Program-made: the position numbers and the translations under genes
Notes under the pieces: model-generated
Database searches by the model: none
What the model saw: the letters and a program-made list of their open reading frames with translations, nothing else
Told to the model about the DNA's origin: nothing
From: Diploptera punctata
Lineage: Eukaryota > Arthropoda > Insecta > Blattodea > Blaberidae
DNA length: 64,000 nucleotides
Reading direction: 5' to 3'
Assembly: GCA_030220185.1 (NCBI GenBank)
Contig: JASPKZ010004575.1
Coordinates: forward strand, 1-64,000
Shown here: positions 11,041-21,079 of the stretch, piece after piece
Layout: each line of letters begins with the position of its first letter
Numbering within the stretch: the stretch's first letter is position 1

Positions 11041-11727
11041 TATAGATGTCAAGCTAATATAAAGCGTGTACAAAATGAGGAAGAAATTCCATAGGATGGC
11101 AAACAAATTCCATAGTAAAATGAGGAAAAAAATTCATCATAAAAATAAGAAACAAAATGTAAACTCTAGAAAAAAAGTACAAAATAAAATATGAAATAAA
11201 GCCAAGTAAACTGTAATGTGTAAGGAGATGAAAAACAGAAATTAAAAATACAATTATAAAAGGCTAATGCAATATTAACTGAAATAGTATGCAGTGCATT
11301 TGTATGGAAAAACTGTAATTAGTATACCATGTTCATTTCATTCATCCACACAATCCCACCCGTACAATGAATCAAAATGTTTATGTGTAACCTGTTAGTA
11401 ATGTTAATGTGTTAGATGATTAATATGCTATTATTTGTTAATTCTAGATTTATAAATACCTTATACAAAACCCAGTGTGGAAATGAAATGACATGGATAC
11501 TCAAATTTATTTTTTTAGAATAATTTCAAATTTCTATGTTTTCATGTCAAAATATTTCTAACATCAAGTAAAATGAAAATAATAAAAATTTTAATTTGTT
11601 CATAAATTTTAAATAGACATAAAAGAAATTGCCAATTTATCATAAGGAAAAATCAAGACCAAAATAATAAGAAAAATGCAAAATAGATGACGTAAAAATA
11701 TGTGAGAAATAAACCAAACTGATCACA
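11041..11727. other. AT-rich stretch with nothing recognised
   Basis: Short imperfect repeats of AAATTCCATAG / AAATTCATCATA near 11085-11140 resemble the flank at 9990-10060, so the palindrome may sit in an old degenerate repeat. Otherwise unique. Confidence 0.4.
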
Positions 11728-12228
11728 AAAGAGAGAAGAAAAGTGATCGCAAAGAAGAGAAGAAAAAGTGATCGCAAAGAAGAGAAGAAAAAGTGATCGC
11801 AAAGAAGAGAAGAAAAAGTGATCGCAAAGAAGAGAAGAAAAAGTGATCGCAAAGAAGAGAAGAAAAAGTGATCGCAATGAAGAGAAGAAAAAGTGATCGC
11901 AATGAAGAGAAGAAAAAATGATCGCTAAGAAGAGAAGAAAAATGATCGCTAAGAGAAGAAAAAATGATCGCTAAGAAGAGAAGAAAAATGATCGCTAAGA
12001 AGAGAAGAAAAATGATCGCTAAGAAGAGAAGAAAAATGATCGCTAAGAAGAGAAGAAGAAATTATCGCTAAGAAGAGAAGAAGAAATTATCGCTAAGAAG
12101 AGAAGAAGAAATTATCGCTAAGAAGAGAAGAAGAAATGATCGCTAAGAAGAGAAGAAAAAATGATCGCTAAGAAGAGAAGAAAAAATGATCGCTAAGAAG
12201 AGAAGAAGTGATTTCTAAGAAGAGAAAT
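11728..12228. repeat. 25-bp minisatellite
   Basis: About 20 tandem copies of a unit like TGATCGCAAAGAAGAGAAGA plus AAAA. Variants are sorted along the array: GATCGCAAAG first, then GATCGCAATG, GATCGCTAAG, a block of ATTATCGCTAAG with AAGAAGAA, and GATCGCTAAG again at the end. Open frames on the minus strand are by-products. Confidence 0.95.
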
Positions 12229-12411
12229 TATTTCATAAAGGGGGAATAAAAAGATGGGAATATAAATTAAATTAATATTTATTTTGTTTCATTTTTCTTC
12301 ATCAGAAGTACTCATATCAACATATGTGTAAATCAGACATTCTATATACCTATTTCCAGTTTATAATGTTTTACCGCATATTACATGGTTTTTAGTAGGA
12401 TCCACTTGGAT

Positions 12412-12600
12412 CTAATCATGTTCTCAGCTCTTATAGCTGGTTCCCTATCAAGGAATTGCTACTTTTATATAGCTACCCAAATTACAATTCTGAGATATCA
12501 GTCCCAATCACTGGTCAAAATGTCTTCCCTCAAGGAAAATCAGAATCGCATGACCTGCAGTCTTGTGCCAAAGCAGGATTAATTAATATACTCAACCACT
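12412..12600 (-). mobile_element. SINE C, strongly decayed
   Basis: CTTATAGCTGGTT, ATAGCTACCCAAATTAC and TGACCTGCAGTCTTGTGCCA follow the order of the SINE C body and head on the minus strand, with much substitution. Confidence 0.5.
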
Positions 12601-12762
12601 GTGAAACATAGTATTTTATACTCGTAAATTTCTGACTTTTACACATCTGAACAGCAGAACATTATTCCTTAATGTCTGTGTGTCATTCGATAGGATTGTT
12701 TTAAAATTTTACTCTGCCTTCATATCTAATGCAACAATATATTATACTTCAACTTAACATAC

Positions 12763-13223
12763 TGTTACGTGTCGCGTAGTGACATTTTAATTACGCGGGC
12801 GGGACGAGAATGGTGGTCTCGCATTGGTCAGGGCAGATTTGCAAGTAGCCAATCGCGAGTTAGAGGACCCGCACAAACCGGCCGAACTATCTCGAGTGTC
12901 CTACCAGAGGTTTCTATGATTCGAAGTATCTCGAACCTACACCTGAAAGATTCCTCGCGCTTATAAATAGGGCAGAGGCAGGAGGCCGGCCATTCTTAGT
13001 CTCGTGTTGGACAGTGATAAATTGAGTTTGCAAGAAATTGTGGCGAGCGAATCCAACAGTGACTGTGATGAACATTAAAAGAAGATTGAGAGTTATAATT
13101 GTGAATAAAAGTTTACTGATAATTGTGGAATGAAATGAACAGTTAAGTGAGAATTTAAGCAACATATGTGTCTTCATTTACGTCGGAATATAAATAAATA
13201 CCAACCCGGCCTAACACCTGACA
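12763..13223 (+). mobile_element. Solo LTR of a Ty3-type retrotransposon
   Basis: The 461-bp unit starts TGTTACGTGTCGCGTAG and ends CCTAACACCTGACA, giving TG..CA termini. It is flanked by the 4-bp duplication ATAC (12759-12762 and 13224-13227), a size usual for one group of Ty3 elements. It is GC-richer than its surroundings, with a TATA box at 12962 and AATAAA at 13104-13109, as expected of an LTR. No gag/pol or second LTR adjoins, so it is a solo LTR left by recombination. A related, longer LTR lies at 44443. Confidence 0.8.
12962..12969 (+). promoter_or_regulatory. TATA box inside the LTR
   Basis: TATAAATA followed by a GC-rich, purine-rich stretch. The related LTR at 44443 has TACAAAAG in the same position, so that copy has probably lost it. 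Confidence 0.55.
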
Positions 13224-13319
13224 ATACTGTCACTTCCTAGATTTTAAACATACATTTTTATTTCCTGACAATTACTTAAATAAAGTGTTTTTAATGTCAC
13301 TCACAGCACTTTTTATGTT

Positions 13320-13708
13320 TCAGGTCCCACATAGGGCAGATAGGTGGTTAATGTGGTCTATTTTCAATTTCTGCACTACATTGGTAGACCACTTTACATA
13401 GATTATATATTCTATATCATGTACAGAGACGAGTATATGTTTATGTGTTTGTGTTGTGTAAAGTATGTTGTATGAAGGATGATGGTGATAAGGGAGAAGG
13501 TGAAACACACAGCCAGAACATAGCCTACTCCTGTCAGGAGGGGAAAAAACACCCTAAGGGAGCCGCCAGGCTTAATGTCCCAATCCAAATGACAAATAGC
13601 TATTAACAATATCACATGCCTTCTCAACAAATGTACTGTGGAGATATTTACAATTTAATGCAAGAATTCAGTGCACAATCTAGAAATTTAAAATTATACA
13701 CTAACATT
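13320..13708. repeat. Repeat F, first part
   Basis: Matches 32490-32575 plus 33136-33400. The shared blocks are ATTGGTAGACCACTTTA / TTCGGCAGACCACATTA, TGTTTGTGTTGTG, TAGCCTACT and CATATGCCTTCTCAAC-type sequence. Here the CCAGGCTTAATGTCCC part is better kept. The class is unknown, although the layout resembles an insect tRNA-related repeat. Confidence 0.55.
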
Positions 13709-13716
13709 CCTTCTGG

Positions 13717-14050
13717 GTCCACCTCTGTGGTCTCGAGGTAGCGTGCTGCCTTGTCACGCAAAGGGCCCGGATTCGATTCCCGATCTGTATAGGCTCCTGG
13801 GTGAGGTTTTCTTCGGGTTTTTTCCTCACCTGTAAGACAAATGTCAGGAAGCTTAGGACCCAACGGTCCCCGAAAACCATCCGGCCATCATCATCCTTAT
13901 CATTATCATCATCCTTCAGCTGTGTGGAAAGCAACAGAAAGCTACCACACCCATAATTCCCTAGTAAAGCTGCAAAGCTGCATGAAAATGCTATGATTGC
14001 AGTGAAAGACCTGCCCTTGGGCAGAATTACTATATGTGGATGGATGGATC
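13717..14050 (+). mobile_element. SINE A inserted in repeat F
   Basis: Full SINE A with head GTGGTCTCGAGGTAGCGTGC and box B GGATTCGATTCCC, ending in ATGGATGGAT. An 8-bp target duplication CCTTCTGG flanks it (13709-13716 and 14051-14058). The sequence on either side rejoins as one continuous repeat F, as in the copy at 33136-33480. Confidence 0.85.
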
Positions 14051-14058
14051 CCTTCTGG

Positions 14059-14190
14059 TCCCAAGATTGAAATTTTTACTATTAAATTATTTCAATATAA
14101 CAACTAAAATTTTGAACTGCGCCAGCATGGTCTGCTAGTGAGGAAGCAGACATGCTACTACCTATGCCAGCAATATACATTTTACAAAAA
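14059..14190. repeat. Repeat F, second part
   Basis: AAGATTGAAATTTTTA and CTAGTGAGGAAGCAGACATG continue the match to 33375-33480 after the SINE A. Confidence 0.55.
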
Positions 14191-14556
14191 TTTGTTTTAA
14201 TTAATATAGCATGTAACTGCTTTTAATAGCAAAAGTCAAGTAAAATGTTATCTTCATCAAAAAGCATGGACCCTTTTCCAACCCTAACACATATTAATAA
14301 AAAAAAGTAAAAAAAAACATTATTGTTCAGTTGGGAACTGAACACAAGACCTCTTATGTAATTACATACAAATCATTGCCTTAGTTGTCGCATTTTTCAA
14401 GATGATTAAGTTGGTGACACCAGTTCTGAAACACAAGTGTGGTAAACTGTAACAATCAGGTCTGAAAGAAAGACAGGAATTTCTCACTGATAGAGATATG
14501 CTCATAAAAAAAATAACCAATACATTAAAAGAAGGTAATTAAAGAGTAAGTGAAAT
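14191..14556. other. AT-rich, with a faint tRNA-like relic
   Basis: GGGAACTGAACACAAGACCT at 14334-14353 has the form of a reversed T-arm but no other arm can be drawn. Nothing else is recognised. Confidence 0.35.
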
Positions 14557-14813
14557 AATTGAAGGGTCCAGGGGAAAAACGATGAATGTCACAAAATCAC
14601 AAAAACTGAGGTTTCATATTCTTAGTGTTTGTACTGTTCCCTAGTAACATTTAAAAGGCGAAAACTGTTTAAAGAAGCTATGGGTTACGTTTTATAAGGC
14701 CTTGAAAATAATGTGTACAGGGAAATGATATAGCGTTTAAAACTTAAAATTCATTTATCCCAGTTTGAGTTTAATGTGACATTCATCATTTTTCCCCTGG
14801 ACCCTTCAATTAT
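14557..14813. mobile_element. MITE with about 39-bp terminal inverted repeats
   Basis: The left end ATAATTGAAGGGTCCAGGGG with AAAAACGATGAATGTCAC is matched by its reverse complement at 14773-14813, with one or two mismatches. The interior is AT-rich and non-coding. The total is about 257 bp. A TA or TAATT palindrome at the edge could be the target site, but the superfamily is unassigned. Confidence 0.75.
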
Positions 14814-15023
14814 ATGCTGTGTAATTTACATCAAGATCCATTTGTCAGCTGATTTAAATCTTTGTTTTCATTTCATGACCTATGTATCATTTTATAATTA
14901 TGGAAATGATTACCAATGCAACAACCTATTATTGATTACATTGTAGATTGGAGAGATGTCTTAAAAACAGATAAACACAGTGCTTTCCGACATTTCTTAT
15001 AATAACACAATAAACACATTTAA

Positions 15024-15275
15024 CTATTAGGAAATATCACTATGAGATTTAATTTGAAATTTAAAATAAAATTCTTTTCCTCTCACCTCATATCCTGCCA
15101 TCTAATTATACTGGTTTCATAACCTTGGTGGTTACATCTTCAATAGTTACACAACCAATGTTCTGTCTGAATACGTAACTACTGAAGATCTAACCACTAA
15201 GGTTATGTAACTGATCTAATTAGAAGACAGGATATCAGACAAGGTAAAAATAATTTTATTTTAAATTTTACAGTT
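15024..15275. mobile_element. PLE foldback element
   Basis: The arms 15050-15145 and 15175-15270 are inverted copies (AATTTAAAATAAAATTC outside, ACCTCATATCCTG and CATAACCTTGGTGGTTACAT inside). The left end has the PLE-type terminus TAGGAAATATCACTATGAG. The inner minus-strand sequence TTGAAGATG with stem GTAACC/GGTTAT is the hairpin motif seen in the other copies. No clean target duplication was found (weak ACA-TTAAC at both sides). Confidence 0.65.
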
Positions 15276-15849
15276 AACAGATCTTTGTACTTCTGACATC
15301 TACAACTGAAGTGTAAAAGAGAGGGAGTACAATGTTACCGCTCATACATTAAGTATCAGTTCATCAGAATTTGTAAATAACACAAAACAATTCACCATGA
15401 ACAGTGAACAAAAAATTCATCACACAGGAACAGAGTTAATTAAGCATATTCTTCATCAAAACTAATTTAAGGTCAAATTTGGCTGATTTACAGACTATAT
15501 TTTTATTTTGTTAACTCTTAGATTGGGAAAACACTAATCTATTGTGTAAGTAAATCAAATGTGCCAGACCATAAAGAAAAACATTTTTTTAATTTTGGGA
15601 TTCAGGTAAATCCCCATTTCTAACTGTTGGATTTCCCTCAATTTTTAAGAATATCTTTATCAATAGTACATACTTAATTTTGTTGCAAAAAGTAAAGAAA
15701 AAAGCTGGGACTGATAGGTCTATTTTAAAATTTTAATTTCATGTAAATTCACATTCCTAATTGTCTAATTTGCTGGTTAATAAACTCAACCTTATCTTCA
15801 TTGATCACTATATGCCAAATTTGGTTCCAAAAAATAAATGCCAATGCTA
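15276..15849. other. AT-rich stretch with nothing recognised
   Basis: No motif, repeat or frame of note. Confidence 0.45.
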
Positions 15850-17072
15850 CAATGTTTACAAACACAAAAAACAAACATGTAAACACAAAAATCATAACAC
15901 AAAATACAGCACACAAAAAAAACACACAGCACACATGAAACAAACACAGCACGCAAAAACAACACAGCACGCAAAAACAACACAGCACGCAAAAAAACAC
16001 AGCACGCAAAAAAACACAGCACGCAAAAAACCACAACACGCAAAAAACCACAACACGCAAAAAACCACAACACGCAAAAAACCACAACACGCAAAAAACC
16101 ACAACACGCAAAAAACCACAACACGCAAAAAACCACAACACGCAAAAAACCACAACACGCAAAAAACCACAACACGCAAAAAACGACAACACGCAAAAAA
16201 CGACAACACGCAAAAAACCACAACACGCAAAAAACCACAACACGCAAAAAACCACAACACGCAAAAAACCACAACACGCAAAAAACCACAACACGCAAAA
16301 AAACACAAAACACAACACACAAAAAACACAACACACAAAAAACACAACACAAAAAACACAACACAAAAAACACAACACAAAAAACACAACACAAAAAACA
16401 CAACACACAAAAAACACAACACACATAAAACACAACACACACAAAAATACAACACAAAAAACACAACACACAAAAACACCACACACAAAAAGCACCACAC
16501 ACAAAAAACACAACTCACAAAAAACAACTCACAAAAACACAACTCTCAAAAAACTAAACACACAAAGAACACAACACACACAAAGAACACAACACACACA
16601 AAACACAACACACACAAAACACAACACACACAAAACACAACACACACAAAACACAACACACACAAAACACAACACACACAAAACACAATACATACACACA
16701 CAAACATAAACAAACAAACGCAAAACAAACAAATGCAAAACACACACATTCAAAACACACAAACGCAAAAACACACAAACGCAAAAGCACACGCACGCAA
16801 AAGCACACGCACGCAAAAGCACACGAACGCAAAAGCACACGAACGCAAAAGCACACGAACGCAAAAGCACACGAACGCAAAAGCACACGAACGCAAAAGC
16901 ACACGAACGCAAAAGCGCGCGAACGCAAAAGCGCGCGAACGCAAAGACGCATGAACGCACAAACGTAATCATGCAGAAAAGCAAACACACACACACAAAC
17001 ACAAACACACACACAAACAAACAAACACAAACACACACAAACAAACACATACAAACAAACACACACACAAAT
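15850..17072. repeat. A/C-only tandem array
   Basis: Successive blocks of related short units: 17-bp CCACAACACGCAAAAAA (about 16015-16310), 13-16-bp ACACAAAAAACACA units (16310-16550), 15-bp ACACACACAAAACACA (16555-16690), 16-bp AACGCAAAAGCACACG (16745-16960) and (AC)n/(AAAC)n at the end. The plus strand has almost no T, so all six frames stay open for hundreds of codons. The 397-residue plus frame and the Cys/Phe/Val minus frames are not genes. Confidence 0.95.
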
Positions 17073-17189
17073 TTTTGTCATTAGGATCAACAAACACAGC
17101 AATTAATTTGTTTCGTGAGAACAGCCTCGATAGCTTCATTCCTTGGAATTCCGTAACAGCCGTAATCATTAGATGCATGTCATACACCA

Positions 17190-17440
17190 GTCAGTTAAGG
17201 GAATATGCAACACACTGCAAGTTGCCAGATTCAAGTCTTGGTGAGGTCACAATTTTTAAACTTCCCTAAACATTTTGGCAGCACCATCACCCTGGAGCAA
17301 ACTCCACTCTAATGGAAATGAGTACCAGACACTCTGGGAGTACATGATGCCACCACAGAGGTTTGACATCTCATGCCAATTGTTCACGAACATGGGAGCC
17401 TTAACCCACCATCCCCTAAGGACCTCCTATCCTATCGTAC
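17190..17440 (+). mobile_element. SINE B, decayed
   Basis: GATTCAAGTCTTGGTGAGGT, AATTTTTAAACTTCCC, TTTTGGCAGCACC, AATGAGTACCAGACAC and GGGAGCCTTAACCCACC occur in the SINE B order. The head is damaged. Confidence 0.65.
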
Positions 17441-17728
17441 TTTACATACTCATTTACAATACTGTAACAGACGCACTCACTAAATAATTTGGTACTCATA
17501 TTAACAATAAAAATTATACCAAAGATAATGAACAAAATCTGAATTAAAACTATGTGAGAATTTGTAACATTTCAAGATATTTTGAGTTTGTGGTCAGGAC
17601 CATAAGACCTTTATCACACAGTAATTGACTGCTGTTAAAGGTTGAACATGTTGCTATGGCAACATACATCTACAATGCTCATAAACTGTCAGAAGTTCAA
17701 AGATTAATTCATTTCAGTGTACACATCA

Positions 17729-17973
17729 CACCTTGGGAAGAAGATGGCCACAAGTGTAGACACTTTAGTTCCGAGTTATTATCAATTAAAGTTCTATAAA
17801 AGGTATAGTACATTCTATGTTTGATATGGACACAATTTTATCTTGTCTCTGTTTTCTTACACACGACTTGTGACCATCAAAAAATAAATCTGTAACCATT
17901 TTTTTCTAACAAGTGGTAGTCTTAACTCAATTTATGACATTTTTACATTTGTGGCCCTCTTCTTCCCAAGGTG
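17729..17973. mobile_element. MITE with about 33-bp terminal inverted repeats
   Basis: CACCTTGGGAAGAAGATGGC with CACAAGTGTA at the left is matched in reverse complement at 17942-17973. The interior of about 180 bp is AT-rich and non-coding. No certain target duplication. Confidence 0.75.
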
Positions 17974-18586
17974 CAATATTATATCTACATTACAAAATGT
18001 AGATACCGTATCATAAGCAATGTCTTTTTAAACAAAATTTTATTTGGATTTTTTGTTGTCAAGAAATTAAACTACTCTATCAAAGTATATACCATCAGAA
18101 TTTATGTCTTGAGCAATGTTTATTATCCTGCAACAGTATCAATCTCTTTCTTTTCTTTAATGCAAAGAATTCATGGAGATGCACTTCTAAGCTTGAATCT
18201 TTTTAAAATTTCATACAAGATATAGTCTATGGATCAAAACAGATGGTAATCTGAAGGCATAAGATCAGATATGTATGTTGGTTTTTATGGTATCATTTGA
18301 TTCCTCCCAGCTCCTAAATTTTTGTCAAGATTTTTTGTACAGTATGAGGTGTGGTTGGCCAACCGTTTCGAACAAACTCCCAGTGAATCAAACCATCGAA
18401 ATTCCACCAGACACACAACATTACATTAAAAATTGACATTACTTATGAGACAACCCAATAAATAATAATATTAGAGTAGAAGCTCTCTTTACTGGCCTGT
18501 ACGGGACAGAATCCCCAGTTGAATAATCCAAAGCATAGGTTTCACTGAGTCAGTACAAGAAGAAACTTTAGCAAGTAACACAATAT
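17974..18586. other. AT-rich stretch with nothing recognised
   Basis: The frame 17971-18225 begins at the MITE edge and has no motif. A GC-richer piece near 18350-18420 matches nothing else. Confidence 0.4.
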
Positions 18587-18594
18587 CAAAATTA

Positions 18595-18655
18595 TTTTAG
18601 GTAATTTTACCTAAATGAATATACCTAATACTGTGAATTCCTAAAATAAGTAAAA
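18595..18655. mobile_element. Minimal PLE foldback (61 bp)
   Basis: A 9-bp stem TTTAGGTAA / TTACCTAAA is followed by the PLE terminus GAATATACCTAATACTGTGA plus ATTCCTAAAATAAGTA, as at 38760-38797. An 8-bp duplication CAAAATTA flanks it (18587-18594 and 18656-18663). Confidence 0.6.
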
Positions 18656-18799
18656 CAAAATTAATCTTCAACAATAATGCATGTCATATTTATCAACTAT
18701 ATTAATTACAAATCAAAATTGTCTTAAACTAAAATTAAAAAATTCTATCAATGCAGGGCCAATGTATCAAACACGAGTTAACTTACAACAACTTCTTAC

Positions 18800-18925
18800 T
18801 TACAATTTCTTTGACGACAAAACAGTCACGAAAATACTGAGGATGGAACCTAATAATGTCCCGAAACTGGTCTAATAAAGACAAAGAAATAAAGTGAGGT
18901 GATATAATTTTTCTTAAGTAACTTA
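18800..18925 (+). mobile_element. PLE 3' end, single arm
   Basis: ATACTGAGGATGGAACC, then CCCGAAACTGGTCTAA and GTGAGGTGATATAATTTTTC match the coding tail and the outer motif of the PLE foldbacks. No inverted partner was found. Confidence 0.6.
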
Positions 18926-19588
18926 CATTTCAAATATGGTTAAATATTTCAGGAATTTTATGCCCTGAAAAATGATACAGAGGAAAATAAATAAGTTAAA
19001 AACACAAAAATTAATCAATGAAAGTACACTTAAAAAATTTCAAACATTTACAAATTCTATGAAGAATTGCAACTTAAATAATTTTTTTAAAAAAGTTCAA
19101 CTTCAGCCTAAATAGAAAAATTAAATCTGACAAAAGAGAGAAAATGGAACACGAAAATAAATCAGGTATTTACCAGTGATTATTGTAAACAAAACAAAAA
19201 ATCTAGAACTTGTCAGAAAAAATAAGACAAATACTATAGTATTTCAAGGAAGTAACACTATAAGGTTTCTTTTTAGATAATATGACGTAAATATGCACTA
19301 CAGTTAGAAAGAATTGACAATGATGCCTAAGGCAGCAAAACCCAGGGTCTTCAAAAAAAAAAGCTACAAATATGAGATGAATAGTTCATATCTAACTCAT
19401 TATCTAAGACAAATAATACTCTTGGTTATGTAATTCTAGGCCAAAAATGTGAACCTATTACAGGAACCCAAAAAAATAATATACGTTAACTGCTGGACAT
19501 GAGGGATTTCTGCTCCAAATAGTGCACATGACGGCTTTTACATCAAATTACTGATTTTATTACAAATGTTATTTTTTGTATCAATTAA
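18926..19588. other. AT-rich stretch, possible 3' UTR
   Basis: A PLE-like terminus (AGGAAGTAACACTATAAGGT) is visible at 19247-19266. Two AATAAA signals on the minus strand (rc near 19555-19560 and at 19589-19594) lie just past the stop of the possible exon at 19619. Confidence 0.4.
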
Positions 19589-19618
19589 TTTATTACTTTA
19601 CAATTGTACTATTTAACA

Positions 19619-19861
19619 CTATGCTTTTCTCTGAGTAGAACATCCAAAAATTTCTTTACAAAATTCTATAACATCTTCTTCAGGCAGGTAAGGCTGAAAC
19701 TTCTTGCTGTCTTCCATTTTCTCTTGACTTATGGAGCGAATTCCATTGTAGGATCTCAACACTGCATATACAGGTGCAATCCCTTTTGACAAGTTGAAAG
19801 TTGATGCCATCATTCCATCAATATATGACTTTGTCAACACTATATCTTTCATGAACAAGAA
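19619..19861 (-). CDS. Possible terminal coding exon of an unidentified host gene
   Basis: An 80-codon frame on the minus strand ends in TAG at 19621-19619. It has mixed composition (DIVLTKSYIDGMMASTFNLS, PYLPEEDVIEFCKEIFG) unlike the low-complexity chance frames around it. It can be entered through a plausible splice acceptor, a pyrimidine-rich stretch then CAATTCAACCAG, with the exon starting in phase 0 at 19861. Two AATAAA signals follow the stop within about 70 bp. An open frame continues upstream to an ATG at 19912, but that part (HQRKKINLCVSQFN) looks like intron. I do not recognise the protein. It could also be a TE remnant. No other exon of this gene is identified in the window. Confidence 0.35.
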   Translation of the reverse strand, partial: FLFMKDIVLTKSYIDGMMASTFNLSKGIAPVYAVLRSYNGIRSISQEKMEDSKKFQPYLPEEDVIEFCKEIFGCSTQRKA

Positions 19862-20137
19862 CTGGTTGAATTGAGACACACACAAATTTATTTTCTTTCT
19901 CTGATGGTACATTGGCTCCTTTTGGTTTCCTCAAAAATAGTTATCTTTCTATTACATTGAAGCCACAAGTCATGTACATTCTTGATGTCAGGTATCAACC
20001 ATTTTTATTTCAAACATATTTTGAGCACTTGACTGTAGTATAAGTTCTGTATATTGTTTATGAATTTACAGCATGTAAAAAAATTCCATATACAAACTTA
20101 GAGAGTTTGTAGAACAGCTAAAACAAAACTCTTTTAT

Positions 20138-21066
20138 TACATGAAAAAAAAAATTGACAGGTTCTCTCTTTACTTGCTAAGGGCTCCTTGAACAGTTTGA
20201 CACTGGATGATTTGACTATACTCAACCTGCCATGTGATGAATGTTTTGCAGAGTTGCTGAAAATATTGTCTGTTTACACTAATGCAGAGCTGGCATCTGC
20301 ATGCAAATGATTGTCTCACATGTTCAAAACAACCAAGTGTGTCACAAATAATTGCTGCAACTTCAGCCACATGGGCAACCAACTCTTCTGGAATGTCCAT
20401 TGGCGTCTCATACACCAAACACTTCATCTTCCCCCACAAAAAAGAAATCCATAGGAGTGAGATCAAGAAAACATAGTGGCCATTGTACTGACCCACTCCT
20501 CCGATCCAGCGATCCAGCGATTGAGGAAAACATTGTATAAGTATTATCTAACATCAAGGGCAAAGTGTGGTGGGGCCCCATCATGATGGAACCATAATCG
20601 TTATCTGACTGGTAGCAGAACATTCTCCAACAGTTCTGGTACTACGTCATAAAGAAATATAAGGTAATTTCCTCCACTGAGTTGGTTAGGCAGAAGATAT
20701 GGCCCAATCATATGGTCATGAACAATACTCCTGTATTGTGTAATCTGCCATCAAGGGCCTGTAGACATCAGTACCGAACAGAAACTTTCTAATGTAAACA
20801 CAATATAACATGTAAACAATAATAATTATTGTAAGTGTTTATCCTAAGACATGGGCACTACTGGCAGTAATAAAAAAAATTACCCTTCCAACCAATGTCA
20901 ATGAGTTGCATATGAAGCAGTCAAAACAACACTGGAATGTCATTATGTTGCATATGAAACAGTTAAAAATACAGTGAATGGTGTCCTAAGTGAAATCCAG
21001 CATCAGATCCTTCAAGGAGCCCTAGCAGGGAAACGGAGAACCTGTCAAATTTTTTTACATAACAGT
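20138..21066 (-). mobile_element. IS630/Tc1/mariner-type transposon relic with TIRs
   Basis: Ends at 20138-20193 and 21009-21066 are inverted copies (TTGACAGGTTCTC, CTAAGGGCTCCTTGAA, with ATGTAAAAAAAATT outside). Inside lies the 3' half of a transposase on the minus strand. The length of about 930 bp suggests internal loss. Near the right end a direct repeat GTTGCATATGAA occurs twice (about 20910 and 20950). Confidence 0.7.
20165..20650 (-). pseudogene. Transposase 3' half (DUF4817/DDE_3-type), frameshifted
   Basis: Two overlapping minus frames carry successive parts of one protein. The first reads LPLMLDNTYTMFSSIAGSLD and WPLCFLDLTPMDFFF, the equivalent of the family's W-P-SPDL-PLDFFLWG catalytic-end motif. 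The second reads WGKMKCLVYETPMDIPEELV, IICDTLGCFEHVRQSF and RRCQLCI-like residues (CRCQLCISVN), the usual C-terminus. A frameshift lies near 20450. The N-terminal helix-turn-helix and the first acidic catalytic residues are absent, so it is dead. This DDE family is common in insect genomes. Confidence 0.7.
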
Positions 21067-21079
21067 CAATCTTCTTTAT

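Noticed and set aside
11728..12228. Regular repeats with similar spacing resembling a CRISPR array
   Set aside because: The units are contiguous with no unique spacers, in a clearly eukaryotic repeat landscape. The same holds for 33538-34170 and 2768-3185.
12763..13223. A host gene promoter (TATA box and GC-rich DNA)
   Set aside because: TG..CA ends and the ATAC duplication show that it is an LTR.
15761..16954. A 397-residue plus-strand open frame and several 180-250-residue Cys/Phe/Val minus frames
   Set aside because: They are translations of the A/C-only tandem array, in which almost no stop codon can occur. All frames are open at once.
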